DNA of 64,000 nucleotides from DATKMK01 sp035541895 (GTDB lineage: Bacteria > Desulfobacterota > Binatia > HRBIN30 > JACQVA1): contig DATKMK010000043.1 in NCBI GenBank assembly GCA_035541895.1, positions 62,001 to 126,000 of the forward strand, read 5' to 3'. The position numbers were made by a program, and so were the translations under genes. Below are positions 16,914 to 25,710 of this stretch, piece by piece (the stretch's first letter is position 1; each line of letters begins with the position of its first letter). The notes under the pieces are model-generated. The model was not told where the DNA came from and made no database searches. It saw only the letters and a list, made by a program, of their open reading frames with translations.

Positions 16914-17557
16914 GCCGATGCGGTCAGCAGTGCTCGCACTTTTTCCGCCAACCAATCGACCCGATCCTTGCCCCAGAAGCGCTCGCCGTCGACCACCCAC
17001 GTCGGCACACCGGGACAGCCGTCGCGATCGAAGGCTGCGAGCGCGTCGTCGACGGCGCGCTTGTTGTCGTCGCGAAGCGCGCGAGCCAGTAACTCGTCGG
17101 GATCGAGGCCGGCGCTGACTGCGGCCTCGCGCACCACGACCTCCTCGTTGACGTCGCGTTGGTCGACCCACGCCGCGCGGAAGAGCGCGCGATCGAGCCG
17201 TGCTTCTCTGCCGCTGCCGATCGCGGCGTAGTACGCGCGCGCCGGCAACTCTTCACGCGCGTACGGTGATTGCTGCCAGCGCGCGGCGCGCTCTTCAAAC
17301 ACGCCGAGCGGAAGCAGCTTCAACTCGATGTCATACTTGCGCGCCCACCGGACCACATCTTCGCGATGGTACGAGCCTTTGACGGCGGTTTCTTTGCTGC
17401 CGACGAGATCGGCGATCTTGACGCCGCGACTCTTCGGAATGGAAATCGGGCGGCGCTCGATGGTCGCCGGCAGAGCGGCGAGAACGCGCTCGGCAAGGAT
17501 GCTGCCGAGATAGGCGTTGGGCGAGTGGTAGATGGTGTAGCTGACGACGGTGATCAT
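16910..17557 (-). CDS. DsbA-fold oxidoreductase/isomerase (2-hydroxychromene-2-carboxylate isomerase-like)
   Basis: 215 residues of the GST-kappa/HCCA-isomerase group. Near the N-terminus Y-H-S-P-N-A-Y-L-G carries the Ser in place of a CxxC redox motif, and the C-terminal G-V-P-T-W-V-V-D-G-E-R-F-W-G-K-D-R is the family's closing motif. Such proteins isomerise ring-opened aromatic products using glutathione, or act as thiol transferases. It is the last gene of a four-gene minus-strand operon and overlaps the VOC gene before it by ATGA. Confidence 0.8.
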   Translation of the reverse strand: MITVVSYTIYHSPNAYLGSILAERVLAALPATIERRPISIPKSRGVKIADLVGSKETAVKGSYHREDVVRWARKYDIELKLLPLGVFEERAARWQQSPYAREELPARAYYAAIGSGREARLDRALFRAAWVDQRDVNEEVVVREAAVSAGLDPDELLARALRDDNKRAVDDALAAFDRDGCPGVPTWVVDGERFWGKDRVDWLAEKVRALLTASA

Positions 17558-18000
17558 TCGCCATCGTTCCAGTGGACCATGCGCTGCTTGCGCTGCTGGC
17601 GGAAGTTGGTGATCTCGAGTCGAATGCCGTCGGGATCTTCGAAGAAGGTGGCGAAGTAATCGGGCGCATACTCGGGATAGTAGCGCGGTTCGCTGGCGTC
17701 GATGGCGCGGGCGCGCAACTCGGTCGCCGCGGTCCGCACCGCGGCTTCGTCTTCGACGCGGAAACAGAAGTGGTGCAGGCCGGGCGCATACGGATCATGT
17801 GGGATCGCGTGTCTCGCTGGTCGGATCGAGAAGCCGTAGTGACGATTGTAGTAGTGGCGGTGCGGCTCGCCGGCGATCGGCAGGGTGCCTTTGCGAAATC
17901 CCAACACGCCCAGCATCACGCGGTCGTAGAACGCTTCCGAGCGGGCAAGGTCGCTGACGGCGAGATAGACGTGATCGATACCGACGACGTCGACGGGCAT
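17554..18000 (-). CDS. VOC family protein (glyoxalase/extradiol-dioxygenase fold)
   Basis: 148 residues, one vicinal-oxygen-chelate module pair. Candidate metal ligands are His in I-D-H-V-Y-L-A-V near residue 9, His in L-H-H-F-C-F near 95, and Glu in I-R-L-E-I-T near 134 after F-E-D-P-D-G. Size fits a glyoxalase I-like enzyme rather than a ~300-residue extradiol dioxygenase. The ATG at 18000 lies 5 bp after the HCCA-isomerase-like gene, and the stop overlaps the next gene. An upstream in-frame extension is Arg-rich and antisense-like. Confidence 0.82.
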   Translation of the reverse strand: MPVDVVGIDHVYLAVSDLARSEAFYDRVMLGVLGFRKGTLPIAGEPHRHYYNRHYGFSIRPARHAIPHDPYAPGLHHFCFRVEDEAAVRTAATELRARAIDASEPRYYPEYAPDYFATFFEDPDGIRLEITNFRQQRKQRMVHWNDGE

Positions 18001-18005
18001 CGCGA

Positions 18006-18611
18006 TCAGCTCTTGCGCGGGCCGGTGGCCCAGTGCAGTGCGTCGGGCAGGCGATCGTTGCCCCAAAACAGCTCGCCGTCGACGACGAAACTCGGCGCAC
18101 CGAAGATGCCGAGGCGAATCGCTTCATCGGTTTGCCGACGCAGCCGGTCCTTGTTCCCAGCCTGCTGCGCGCGATCGATGATCTCGCGACTCGGCAACCC
18201 GAGTTCGTCGAGGATGGTCGCGATGGCGGCAGGCTGACTGACGTCGCGGTCGTCGCCGAAATTGGCGCGGTAGACGCCCCGAACAAAATCGGCGCACCAC
18301 GCTTCCGCCGCGCCCGCGCAGGTCACCCGCGCCGCGAGCAGTCCGTTGCGCGGAAACTGCGACGGCCGACGAAACGGCAACTCGTAGCGGGCACACAGCC
18401 TCTCCATGTCGCGCCACATGTAACGGCCCTTGGCCGGATAGAGGTTGAAGGGCGAATCGTTCCACCCGTGCGCCGCAAAGATCGGCCCGAGCAAAAAGGC
18501 CTTCCATTCGACGGGTACGCCTGCGGCGGCGGCGATGCGTTCGATCCGCATCACCGACAGATACGAATAGGTGCTGGCAAACTCGAACCAGAATTGCAGC
18601 GGAGCAGCCAT
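18006..18611 (-). CDS. 2-hydroxychromene-2-carboxylate isomerase family protein
   Basis: 201 residues of the DsbA-fold/GST-kappa type. The N-terminal F-W-F-E-F-A-S-T-Y-S-Y-L has the active-site Ser region, a helical insert follows with the conserved N-G-L-L-A-A-R-V, and the end is G-I-F-G-A-P-S-F-V-V-D-G-E-L-F-W-G-N-D-R-L. In naphthalene pathways this family converts 2-hydroxychromene-2-carboxylate to the hydroxybenzylidene pyruvate. The surrounding operon alternates VOC and isomerase genes, which suggests successive steps on an aromatic or glutathione-linked substrate. No ring-hydroxylating dioxygenase is present here. Confidence 0.85.
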   Translation of the reverse strand: MAAPLQFWFEFASTYSYLSVMRIERIAAAAGVPVEWKAFLLGPIFAAHGWNDSPFNLYPAKGRYMWRDMERLCARYELPFRRPSQFPRNGLLAARVTCAGAAEAWCADFVRGVYRANFGDDRDVSQPAAIATILDELGLPSREIIDRAQQAGNKDRLRRQTDEAIRLGIFGAPSFVVDGELFWGNDRLPDALHWATGPRKS

Positions 18612-18618
18612 GGGCCGA

Positions 18619-18987
18619 TCACAGCTCGATCACGTACCCGTCGGGGTCACGCACGTAGGCGAACGGAAATCCCTCTCCACGTGTGCCGCGCCTGACCAGG
18701 GCGCCGCCGTTGCGTTCGACTTCAGCGATCGCTGCATCCATATCGCCCGCGTCGGTCAGACGAAATCCAAAATGCGCGATCCCCCCGTTCTTGCCGGCCT
18801 GCTCAGTTTCCGCTGGGTCTTCGTTGAGGGTCACCAGATCACGGCCCCCCGGCGTCGAGAGGAACACCATCTTGGGTCCGTCACGAAACATTTCCTGCAT
18901 GCCGAAGACGCCACGGTAGAATGCCAGCGAACGATCGAGGTCCCGCACGACCAGATGGATGTGGTAGAGGCCTTCGGTCTTCACCAT
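18619..18987 (-). CDS. VOC family protein (lactoylglutathione-lyase-like)
   Basis: 122 residues, a compact glyoxalase-type module. Y-H-I-H-L-V-V-R-D-L-D-R-S-L-A-F-Y near the N-terminus and I-A-H-F-G-F-R at mid-protein supply candidate His ligands. The protein ends on Y-V-R-D-P-D-G-Y-V-I-E-L, whose Glu would be the last ligand. It is the first gene of the four-gene operon and has a strong TAGGAGGG before the ATG. The next gene starts 7 bp after its stop. Confidence 0.85.
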   Translation of the reverse strand: MVKTEGLYHIHLVVRDLDRSLAFYRGVFGMQEMFRDGPKMVFLSTPGGRDLVTLNEDPAETEQAGKNGGIAHFGFRLTDAGDMDAAIAEVERNGGALVRRGTRGEGFPFAYVRDPDGYVIEL

Positions 18988-19058
18988 GGCGTCCCTCCTA
19001 TTGCGTGATCGTGGCCATCATCGAACCGCTTCATGACAAAGGCAAGACTCGTCATCGG

Positions 19059-19511
19059 TCACCGCTTCGGGTCGGGAGCCGGAGAGAGGGCGACCAACTC
19101 CATATGTCGCTCAGGGCTCGCTAGCGCGGTGAAACCCAGTTGCTGATAGAGCGTATGCGCGTCGTTGGTGAGCAAGTGAAAGCGCCGTATGCCGGTCATC
19201 GCCGGATGACTCAGCACGCAGCGCAGCAGCCATTTCGAGAGACCGCAGCCGCGATGCGATTCGATGACGAACACGTCGCACAGGTAGGCGAAAATTGCGT
19301 AGTCGGTCACTACGCGGGCGAACCCGACTTGCGCCGCCTCATCGAAGAGTCCGAAGCAGAGCGAGTGTTCGATCGTGCGCGCAACTGCTTCGCGCGACCG
19401 CCCCAACGCCCAGTACGCGCGCTCGGATAGAAACGAATGAATCACGCCGATGTCGAGGCGCGCACGATCGGTCGATACCGTGAAGCGGTCGTTGGTCCAC
19501 TCCGCGTGCAT
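19059..19511 (-). CDS. GNAT family N-acetyltransferase
   Basis: 150 residues. Typical GNAT elements: an F-L-S-E-R-A-Y-W helix, the strand V-G-F-A-R-V-V-T-D, C-D-V-F-V-I before the acetyl-CoA loop E-S-H-R-G-C-G-L-S-K, and late L-Y-Q-Q-L-G-F. The loop (Q/R)xxGxG/A is kept as R-G-C-G-L. It follows the ferric-reductase-like gene by 6 bp on the same strand. Substrate unknown. Confidence 0.82.
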   Translation of the reverse strand: MHAEWTNDRFTVSTDRARLDIGVIHSFLSERAYWALGRSREAVARTIEHSLCFGLFDEAAQVGFARVVTDYAIFAYLCDVFVIESHRGCGLSKWLLRCVLSHPAMTGIRRFHLLTNDAHTLYQQLGFTALASPERHMELVALSPAPDPKR

Positions 19512-19517
19512 CGCGGT

Positions 19518-20129
19518 TCAGATCTTGGCCCGGCCGTACAGCCGTAGCGCCAGCGCCGCCACCAGTACGGTGCTGTGAAACAGATACCAGCGCGCGCCGG
19601 CAACGCGCGGAATGTACGAGGCGGCAAAGATGAACCACAGGTAGTAGACGCCGAAGGTGTGCAGTCGCGTCCACGCGCGCGGACCGAGCCAGGCGGTGGT
19701 GCGATCGAAGGAGGTCGCCGTCATGGCAGCGAGGACCACGTAGCCGAAGCCCCCGAAAACGAGCGTGGTAGGGTTGGCGCGAAAATCCGGGACGGTCGAT
19801 GCCAGCACGACGATGGGAACCAGGTGCACCGCGTGCGAGATCGCGAACGAGACGCCGAGGTAGCGGCGGTTCGCCAGCAGCCAGCGGCTCACCGGCGTAC
19901 GCAGCAGCCGATTCAGCGCCGAGGCGGTGAACCCACTGCTGAACAAGAGCAGTGAGGTGAGGGCGCTGACACGGATGAGGGTCCGCAAACCCGCTTCGCC
20001 GGTACCGTTGACGGCCAGCACGATCGTCGCGATCGTCAAGAGACCGAGTGCACACCAACCTACCACCGGCCACCCGGTCGGCAAGCCACGCTGCAATTGG
20101 GGCCTCTCCAACGGCCGCACAGTTGCCAT
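19518..20129 (-). CDS. Ferric-reductase-like transmembrane haem protein (MsrQ/YedZ-like)
   Basis: 203 residues with about six hydrophobic helices and the haem-ligand spacing of the ferric reductase transmembrane domain: His pair in A-I-S-H-A-V-H-L, His in R-L-H-T-F-G-V-Y-Y-L, and His in Y-L-F-H-S-T-V. MsrQ-type proteins carry electrons from the quinone pool to the periplasmic methionine sulfoxide reductase MsrP. No MsrP gene lies beside it, so an orphan electron-transfer role is possible. A GNAT gene follows in the probable operon. Confidence 0.72.
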   Translation of the reverse strand: MATVRPLERPQLQRGLPTGWPVVGWCALGLLTIATIVLAVNGTGEAGLRTLIRVSALTSLLLFSSGFTASALNRLLRTPVSRWLLANRRYLGVSFAISHAVHLVPIVVLASTVPDFRANPTTLVFGGFGYVVLAAMTATSFDRTTAWLGPRAWTRLHTFGVYYLWFIFAASYIPRVAGARWYLFHSTVLVAALALRLYGRAKI

Positions 20130-20461
20130 GCGACCCCGTCAAACCACAGATCGCAGGCAGATGCGAAGCGACCGTTTCGACAATCGTTCGGCATCAACGC
20201 CCCGACGCTGGCGATGAGTGTCTAGCTCAGCGGCCGCCGCTCTCCAGGGAGTTGCCCACCATTGGCATCGTCCCGTGATGCCGTTGGCGCGCGGCGATGG
20301 CGTGCGCCCGACTCAGAACGCCGCGGCCCATCGCCGAGCGCAGCGGGCGCGGCGCGCACCAAGATCACCACCGCTACAAAAGACCGAGACGAAAGACGGA
20401 ACCGTTCGCGCCCAGCGCCGAACACTTGAACCGCGCCCGCCACACAGGTAGTCCTGTCACG
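20130..20461. other. Divergent spacer without a gene
   Basis: 332 bp between the divergent membrane-protein and MoxR genes. The only ORFs here are arginine-rich and overlap moxR in antisense, so none is called. I see no clear promoter, repeat or RNA. The stretch just before moxR is purine-rich but lacks a convincing ribosome-binding site. Confidence 0.5.
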
Positions 20462-21346
20462 ATGACCAAGACTAACAATAGCTTCCGCCGCTTTCAGGGC
20501 ACCCCCGGCTACATCGCGTCCGGGCCACTCGTCGACGCCGTCAATTGTGCCATCGCGCTCGAACGCCCGCTGCTGCTCAAGGGCGAACCGGGCACGGGCA
20601 AGACGGTGCTGGCCAAACACGTCGCCGACGGGCTCGGCATGCCGATGCTGTCGTGGCACATCAAGTCGACCACCAAGGCCGCCGACGGGCTCTACGTCTA
20701 CGACACCGTGCAGCGCCTCAACGACAGCCGCTTCGGCACCGGCGACGTTTCCGACATTCGCCGCTACCTCAAGCTCGGGCCACTAGGAGAGACGTTCGCG
20801 GCCACCGAGCGCCACGTGTTGCTGATCGACGAGATCGACAAGGCCGACCTCGAATTTCCCAACGATCTGCTGCGCGAACTCGACGAGATGCGCTTCTCGA
20901 TCATCGAGACCAGCGAAGAGATCGTCGCGCAGCATCGGCCGGTGGTGATGATCACCTCGAACAACGAGAAGGAACTGCCCGACGCGTTCCTGCGGCGCTG
21001 CATCTTCTACTACATCGAGTTCCCTGACGTGCCGCTGATGCGCAAGATCATTGACGTGCACCATCCGCACCTCGACGCCAAACTGCTCGATCAAGTGTTG
21101 ATCAAGTTTTACTGGCTGCGCGAGCAAAACGAGCTGCGCAAGAAGCCGTCGACCTCCGAGCTGATCGACTGGATCAGCGCCCTGCTGCGTTCCGGCATCA
21201 GCATCGACAAGCTCGAATCCCACATCCCCTTCGTCGGTGCGTTGCTGAAGAAGGAGCAAGACGTCGATGCGCTCAGCCAGTACGACTCCAAGGGCGGGCG
21301 GTATCCGAAGAAGTGGGAAGAGCTGGGACCGCGGTACAATCAGTAG
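20462..21346 (+). CDS. MoxR-type AAA+ ATPase
   Basis: 294-residue AAA+ ATPase. Walker A G-E-P-G-T-G-K-T is at 41-48, Walker B L-L-I-D-E-I-D-K-A-D near 119-128, and sensor-1 I-T-S-N-N-E-K-E-L follows. Arginine-finger R-R-C appears after F-L. MoxR proteins act as chaperone-like remodelers with VWA partners, inserting cofactors or activating enzymes; this branch sits with CoxE-like proteins. The VWA gene begins 36 bp downstream, which supports the pairing. ATG 20462 was chosen because the conserved domain starts just after it. Confidence 0.92.
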   Translation: MTKTNNSFRRFQGTPGYIASGPLVDAVNCAIALERPLLLKGEPGTGKTVLAKHVADGLGMPMLSWHIKSTTKAADGLYVYDTVQRLNDSRFGTGDVSDIRRYLKLGPLGETFAATERHVLLIDEIDKADLEFPNDLLRELDEMRFSIIETSEEIVAQHRPVVMITSNNEKELPDAFLRRCIFYYIEFPDVPLMRKIIDVHHPHLDAKLLDQVLIKFYWLREQNELRKKPSTSELIDWISALLRSGISIDKLESHIPFVGALLKKEQDVDALSQYDSKGGRYPKKWEELGPRYNQ

Positions 21347-21382
21347 CCGCGTTGCAAAGCTGAAACAGTCTGGCTGACGCGC

Positions 21383-22576
21383 ATGTTTCTCGACCTCTTC
21401 TACGGCCTGCGCAACGAGGGCGTGCCGGTCGCGATCCAGGAGTGGCAGATGTTTCTGCGTGCGCTCGAAGACGGGCTGCACGGCTGCAGCTTGCTGCGCT
21501 TCTACCACCTCGGGCGTGCCTGCTTGGTGAAGAGCGAGACCTATTTCGATTCGTACGATCGCGTGTTCGCACGCGTCTTCAAAGGGGTTGAAGGCGCGCT
21601 CGGCGACGACGTCACCGAGAAGGTGTTGGAATGGCTGCGCGACCCGAAGAATTTTCCCAACCTGTCGCCCGAGGAGTTGGCGCAGCTCGAACGACTCAGT
21701 TCTGACGAGCTAATGCGGCGGTTTCTCGAAACCCTCGAGAAGCAAGACGGGCGGCATGACGGCGGCGACAAATGGGTCGGCACCGGCGGCAAGTCTCCTT
21801 ACGGACACGGCGGGCAACATCCGACCGGCATCCGCGTCGGCGGCCCGAGCAAGAGCCGCTCGGCGATGAAGGTCGCCGAGGAGCGGCGCTTCAAGGACTA
21901 TCGCACCGATCTCACGCTCGATGTGCGGCAGTTGCGGACGGCGTTGCGCCGCTTGCGCCAACTGACGCGCAGCGGCGACGCCACCGAGCTGGACCTCGAC
22001 GAGACCATCGACGAAACCTGCAAGAACGCCGGCGAGATCGAGCTGGTGTTTCGGCCACCGCGACGCAACGATGTCCGCGTGCTGTTGCTGATGGACGTCG
22101 GGGGCACGATGGATCCCTACTTCGAACCGGTGAGTCAGTTGCTAACGGCGCTGCACGAAGACCACAGCTTGCGCGACTTCCAGCCGTACTATTTTCACAA
22201 CTGCGTCTACGACCACCTCTACACCCGCGCGCGCATGGCGAGAGCCGACGCGATCCCCACCGGCGACGTGCTGCGTAAGCTCGACGGTCGCTGGAAGGTG
22301 GTCTTCGTCGGCGACGCCGCGATGCACCCCGCCGAGTTGATGGAGCCGTACGGCAACATCGATCCGCGGCGCACGTCGGCGACGCCAGGCATCGCGTGGC
22401 TCCACCGCATTGCCGAGCATTTCGACCGCTCCGTCTGGCTCAATCCCGAGGGCACCGCCTATTGGGAAGCCGACACCGCACGCGTCATCCGCCGCCTCTT
22501 CCCGATGTTTCACCTCAGCGTCGACGGCGTGACCGACGCCCTCAGGACGCTGGTCGGCGCGCGCGCGCACGGGTGA
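21383..22576 (+). CDS. VWA domain-containing CoxE-like protein
   Basis: 397 residues. The N-terminal half is helical with M-F-L-D-L-F-Y-G-L-R and a central Gly/Asp/His-rich linker. The VWA domain begins near residue 230, with the MIDAS-like L-L-L-M-D-V-G-G-T-M-D-P, a variant of DxSxS common in this family. It ends in the V-W-L-N-P-E region. It is the partner of the upstream MoxR ATPase, and such pairs assemble metal or membrane enzymes. A P450 gene follows by 38 bp and could be a client, but this is inference from order alone. Confidence 0.88.
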   Translation: MFLDLFYGLRNEGVPVAIQEWQMFLRALEDGLHGCSLLRFYHLGRACLVKSETYFDSYDRVFARVFKGVEGALGDDVTEKVLEWLRDPKNFPNLSPEELAQLERLSSDELMRRFLETLEKQDGRHDGGDKWVGTGGKSPYGHGGQHPTGIRVGGPSKSRSAMKVAEERRFKDYRTDLTLDVRQLRTALRRLRQLTRSGDATELDLDETIDETCKNAGEIELVFRPPRRNDVRVLLLMDVGGTMDPYFEPVSQLLTALHEDHSLRDFQPYYFHNCVYDHLYTRARMARADAIPTGDVLRKLDGRWKVVFVGDAAMHPAELMEPYGNIDPRRTSATPGIAWLHRIAEHFDRSVWLNPEGTAYWEADTARVIRRLFPMFHLSVDGVTDALRTLVGARAHG

Positions 22577-22614
22577 ACCGTTTCGGTTCCCGGTCTCCTA
22601 GTTGGTTCGATCCC

Positions 22615-23823
22615 ATGCCCACGCCCTTCGACTTCAATCCCTTCGACGAGGACACCCGCCGCAATCCGTATGCGCTCTACGCGCGCGGACGGGCGGAGTT
22701 TCCGGTGTTCGTGCACGCGGGGTTGCCGATCAGCGTCGTCTCGGCGTTTCGCTACGACGACATCCAAGCCGTCCTCAAGGACCCGACGCAGTGGTCGAAC
22801 GTGTTTCCGCCGCCGCCCGGGATCGAGCTGCGTCCCGATCTGCCACCGAACATGCTCAACCTCGATCCGCCCGAGCACACGCGTCTGCGCGGCCTGGTGA
22901 ACCAGGCATTCACGCCGCGCATCGTGCGGCAGCTTGAACCACGCATGGAGCGAATCGCGCACGAGCTGCTCGATTCGGCGCTTGCGGCGCGGCGCGTCGA
23001 TCTCGTCCAGGCACTGTCGTATCCATTGCCGGTGATCGTCATTGCCGAAATGATCGGCGTGCCGATCGACGACCGCGAACAGTTCAAGCATTGGTCCGAT
23101 GCATTGGTGGAGGATCTCGGCGTCGGCATCCTCACGCCGCCGACGGTCGAAGTAATGCACAAGCAGATCCGCATCGTCGACGAGATGCGTGTCTATTTCA
23201 CGCGGCTGGTCGACGAACGGCGCACGGCACCGCGTGAAGATCTGCTCAGCGGGTTGATCGCCGCCGAATCGGAAGGGTCGCGCCTGACGTTCGATGAGAT
23301 GTTGCAGATGCTGATCTTGCTGCTGGTGGCGGGCAACGAGACCACGACAACGCTGATCGGCAACGCGGCGATCACGCTGATGGAGCACCCTGATCAGCTC
23401 GCGCATCTCCGCGCCGACCTGGATTTAATGCCGACCGCGATCGACGAAGTGCTGCGCTTCTCGTCGCCGATCCAACTCACCGTCCGTCGTGCCAAGACGG
23501 CGACCACGATTCGCGGCCATCACGTCGACGAGGGCACCAACGTCGTGCTGTGGCTGGGGTCGGCGAATCGCGACGAGCAGGTGTTCGAGCATCCCGACAC
23601 GTTCGACGTCGCGCGCGTCAACAACTACCACCTCGCCTTCGGCTTCGGTCCGCATTTCTGTCTCGGCTCGAATCTCGCGCGCGTCGAGGCCCGCGTCGCG
23701 ATGCGCGTGCTGTTGCAGCGCACGCGCGGCCTCCGCCGCAGTGACGATGCCCCGCTCCCGCTGCATCCGAGTTTCATCTTCCGCAGCGTGACGAGTTTGC
23801 CGGTGGAATTGGTGCCGGCGTAG
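22615..23823 (+). CDS. Cytochrome P450
   Basis: 402-residue soluble bacterial P450. The I-helix A-G-N-E-T-T lies at 239-244, the E-x-x-R motif E-V-L-R near 278, and the haem loop F-G-F-G-P-H-F-C-L-G with ligand Cys349. The H-x-R pattern (E-H-T-R-L-R) in the C helix is also present. It should hydroxylate a small hydrophobic substrate with electrons from a ferredoxin system not encoded here. It follows the VWA gene closely on the same strand. ATG 22615 begins the typical M-x-x-P-F-D-F-N-P-F-D start. Confidence 0.93.
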   Translation: MPTPFDFNPFDEDTRRNPYALYARGRAEFPVFVHAGLPISVVSAFRYDDIQAVLKDPTQWSNVFPPPPGIELRPDLPPNMLNLDPPEHTRLRGLVNQAFTPRIVRQLEPRMERIAHELLDSALAARRVDLVQALSYPLPVIVIAEMIGVPIDDREQFKHWSDALVEDLGVGILTPPTVEVMHKQIRIVDEMRVYFTRLVDERRTAPREDLLSGLIAAESEGSRLTFDEMLQMLILLLVAGNETTTTLIGNAAITLMEHPDQLAHLRADLDLMPTAIDEVLRFSSPIQLTVRRAKTATTIRGHHVDEGTNVVLWLGSANRDEQVFEHPDTFDVARVNNYHLAFGFGPHFCLGSNLARVEARVAMRVLLQRTRGLRRSDDAPLPLHPSFIFRSVTSLPVELVPA

Positions 23824-23908
23824 GCCGACTCAAGCAGACGCCCCACGCTCCACGAATGTCCACTCGGCTCGCTTGCCACCCCGCGCGAGCCCGTGGTGCA
23901 ATAGTTTC

Positions 23909-24736
23909 GTGGGCGACTTCGCGATCGATACGGCAATCGAGGGCGGCGACGGGCACTATCGTGCGCGCCTGTCTCGCGACTGGCAAATTTGGGGACCGAA
24001 CGGCGGTTACGTCGCCGCCATCGCGCTACGTGCAGCGGGAGCGCATGCATCATTGCCACGCCCCGCCAACTTCACCTGTCATTTTCTGAGCGTCGCCGAC
24101 TTCGCGGAGGTTGATCTCGCCGTCACGACACTCCGAGCCAGCAAACGGGCGGCGTCGGTTCGCGTGTCCATGACGCAACAGCAGCGGTTGATCCTCGAAG
24201 CGCACGCGTGGATCGTCGGCGACGGCGACGGCATACAGCACGACGAGGCGCGGATGCCCAGCGTACCACCGATTGATCGGCTCCGGCCGATCGAGGAATT
24301 GATCCCGGAATCGGAGCGCCAAGGAGGCCACCCGTTTTGGCAGAACCTCGAAGCCCGTCCGATCGATTGGGTGCACTGGGAGCAGCGCCCGGCCCGGCCG
24401 CCGGTGTGGCGTGAGTGGTACCGTTTCCGCCCGCGCGCGACGTTCACCGATCCGTTCGTCGATGCCGCGCGTTCGCTCCTGCTGATCGACACCCTGCTGT
24501 GGCCCGCCGCGTGTCAGCCGTACCCACGCAACTCGTCGTACATCGCGCCGAGTGTCGACGTGTCCGCGTACTTTCATCGCCTCGCACCCGACAGCGAGTG
24601 GTTGCTCTGCGATGCCGCGGCGCCCATCGCCGCCCACGGGCTCATCGGTGGCAACGCACGCATCTGGACCGCAGACGGTCGGCTGCTGGCATCGGGCGGC
24701 GGACAATTGCTCTGCCGCCCAAGTGCGATCGCCTAG
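23909..24736 (+). CDS. Acyl-CoA thioesterase family protein (TesB-like double hotdog)
   Basis: About 275 residues. W-x-I-W-G-P-N-G-G-Y-V-A-A-I near the N-terminus and D-P-F-V-D-A-A-R-S-L-L-L-I-D-T in the second half are hallmark segments of the double-hotdog thioesterases (4HBT_3), followed by S-x-D-x-S-A-Y-F-H. It probably hydrolyses an acyl-CoA. GTG 23909 is preferred as the domain begins there; ATG 23873 would add a dozen residues. It ends 10 bp before the convergent hydrolase gene. Confidence 0.78.
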   Translation: MGDFAIDTAIEGGDGHYRARLSRDWQIWGPNGGYVAAIALRAAGAHASLPRPANFTCHFLSVADFAEVDLAVTTLRASKRAASVRVSMTQQQRLILEAHAWIVGDGDGIQHDEARMPSVPPIDRLRPIEELIPESERQGGHPFWQNLEARPIDWVHWEQRPARPPVWREWYRFRPRATFTDPFVDAARSLLLIDTLLWPAACQPYPRNSSYIAPSVDVSAYFHRLAPDSEWLLCDAAAPIAAHGLIGGNARIWTADGRLLASGGGQLLCRPSAIA

Positions 24737-24746
24737 CTAGGAGCCG

Positions 24747-25610
24747 TCACCGCAGCGACAGCAGAAACTGTCGCAGTGCCTCGCCGACGGCGGCGGGTTG
24801 CACCAGCATGAAATGATGTGCGCCGGCGAAGCGACGCACCGGACAATGGCCTAACGCCGCGGCGGCTCTCGAACACTCGTCGGGCGTGGTCACCGTGCTG
24901 TCGGCGCCTTCCAATACGATCGCCGGACAGGGGATCCTCGGCAATAAATCGAAGATGTCGATCAAGCGGCTGCCGGCGAGGTGCAGCACGCGGCGATCGA
25001 ACCGCATCGCCCATTCCTTCGGGCCGAGTTGTACGATCGCATGCTCGGCGAGCTGCGCAACGATCTCGGGAGCAATGCCGGGTTCCGGCGGGATGACCCG
25101 AAAGGCCGCCAGCGCGCGTTCGCGCGAGGGATAGGTCCGGCGAGGTCCGTCGCCGACCGTCACGCCGCGCCATTGATCGACGCGGTCCGGCTTCAGCCCG
25201 GCCATCCGCGTGTCGAGCAACGCCAGGCCGCGCGCGCGTTTCGGCTGGTGCGCAGCGAACCAGGTCGCGATGCGGCCGCCCATTGAATGCCCGATCAGTA
25301 CCACCCGCTCGATCGCCAGCGCATCGAGCAGTGCGCGCAGATCGTCGTAGAAGTGCTCGATCAGGTACGGCGAGTCGGCCCAGTCGCTTTCACCGTGCCC
25401 ACGCAGATCCGGCACGATCAGGCACCAGCCGTCGGCGAAGAACGGAATCAGCGCATCCCACCAGTGCGCGTGCGCGCCCGCCCCGTGGAGGAGAACCAGC
25501 GTCGGGTCACCGTTGTTCCCCTGCACGCAGTAGCGCAGCGTGCGTCCGTCGATGACGCGCTGCTGAGCCAGTCGCGTGATCACGACGCGTCCCAAATCAG
25601 AAAACGTCAC
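24747..25610 (-). CDS. Alpha/beta hydrolase
   Basis: 287 residues with full catalytic layout: L-L-H-G-A-G at 40-45, V-P-D-L-R-G-H-G-E-S at 66-75, nucleophile Ser109 in G-H-S-M-G-G, and a late A-G-A-H-H-F-M-L with His near 266. Resembles meta-cleavage-product hydrolases and dienelactone-type esterases; substrate not determinable. The start used is a GTG; it is 100 bp from the divergent acyl-CoA dehydrogenase start, so the two may share a control region. Confidence 0.84.
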   Translation of the reverse strand: MTFSDLGRVVITRLAQQRVIDGRTLRYCVQGNNGDPTLVLLHGAGAHAHWWDALIPFFADGWCLIVPDLRGHGESDWADSPYLIEHFYDDLRALLDALAIERVVLIGHSMGGRIATWFAAHQPKRARGLALLDTRMAGLKPDRVDQWRGVTVGDGPRRTYPSRERALAAFRVIPPEPGIAPEIVAQLAEHAIVQLGPKEWAMRFDRRVLHLAGSRLIDIFDLLPRIPCPAIVLEGADSTVTTPDECSRAAAALGHCPVRRFAGAHHFMLVQPAAVGEALRQFLLSLR

Positions 25611-25710
25611 CCGATGCCATGCGACGGCCGCCAGGCAGCCGCTCGCGTGTTCCCCGCAATGCGGCTACACTGCGCCGGCGTTTGCGCAATTTCCCTGAAG
25701 GAGTCTCCCG

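Noticed and set aside
22577..22614. GGTTCGATCCC text resembling a tRNA T-arm
   Set aside because: There is no room or pairing for the other tRNA arms between the VWA and P450 genes.
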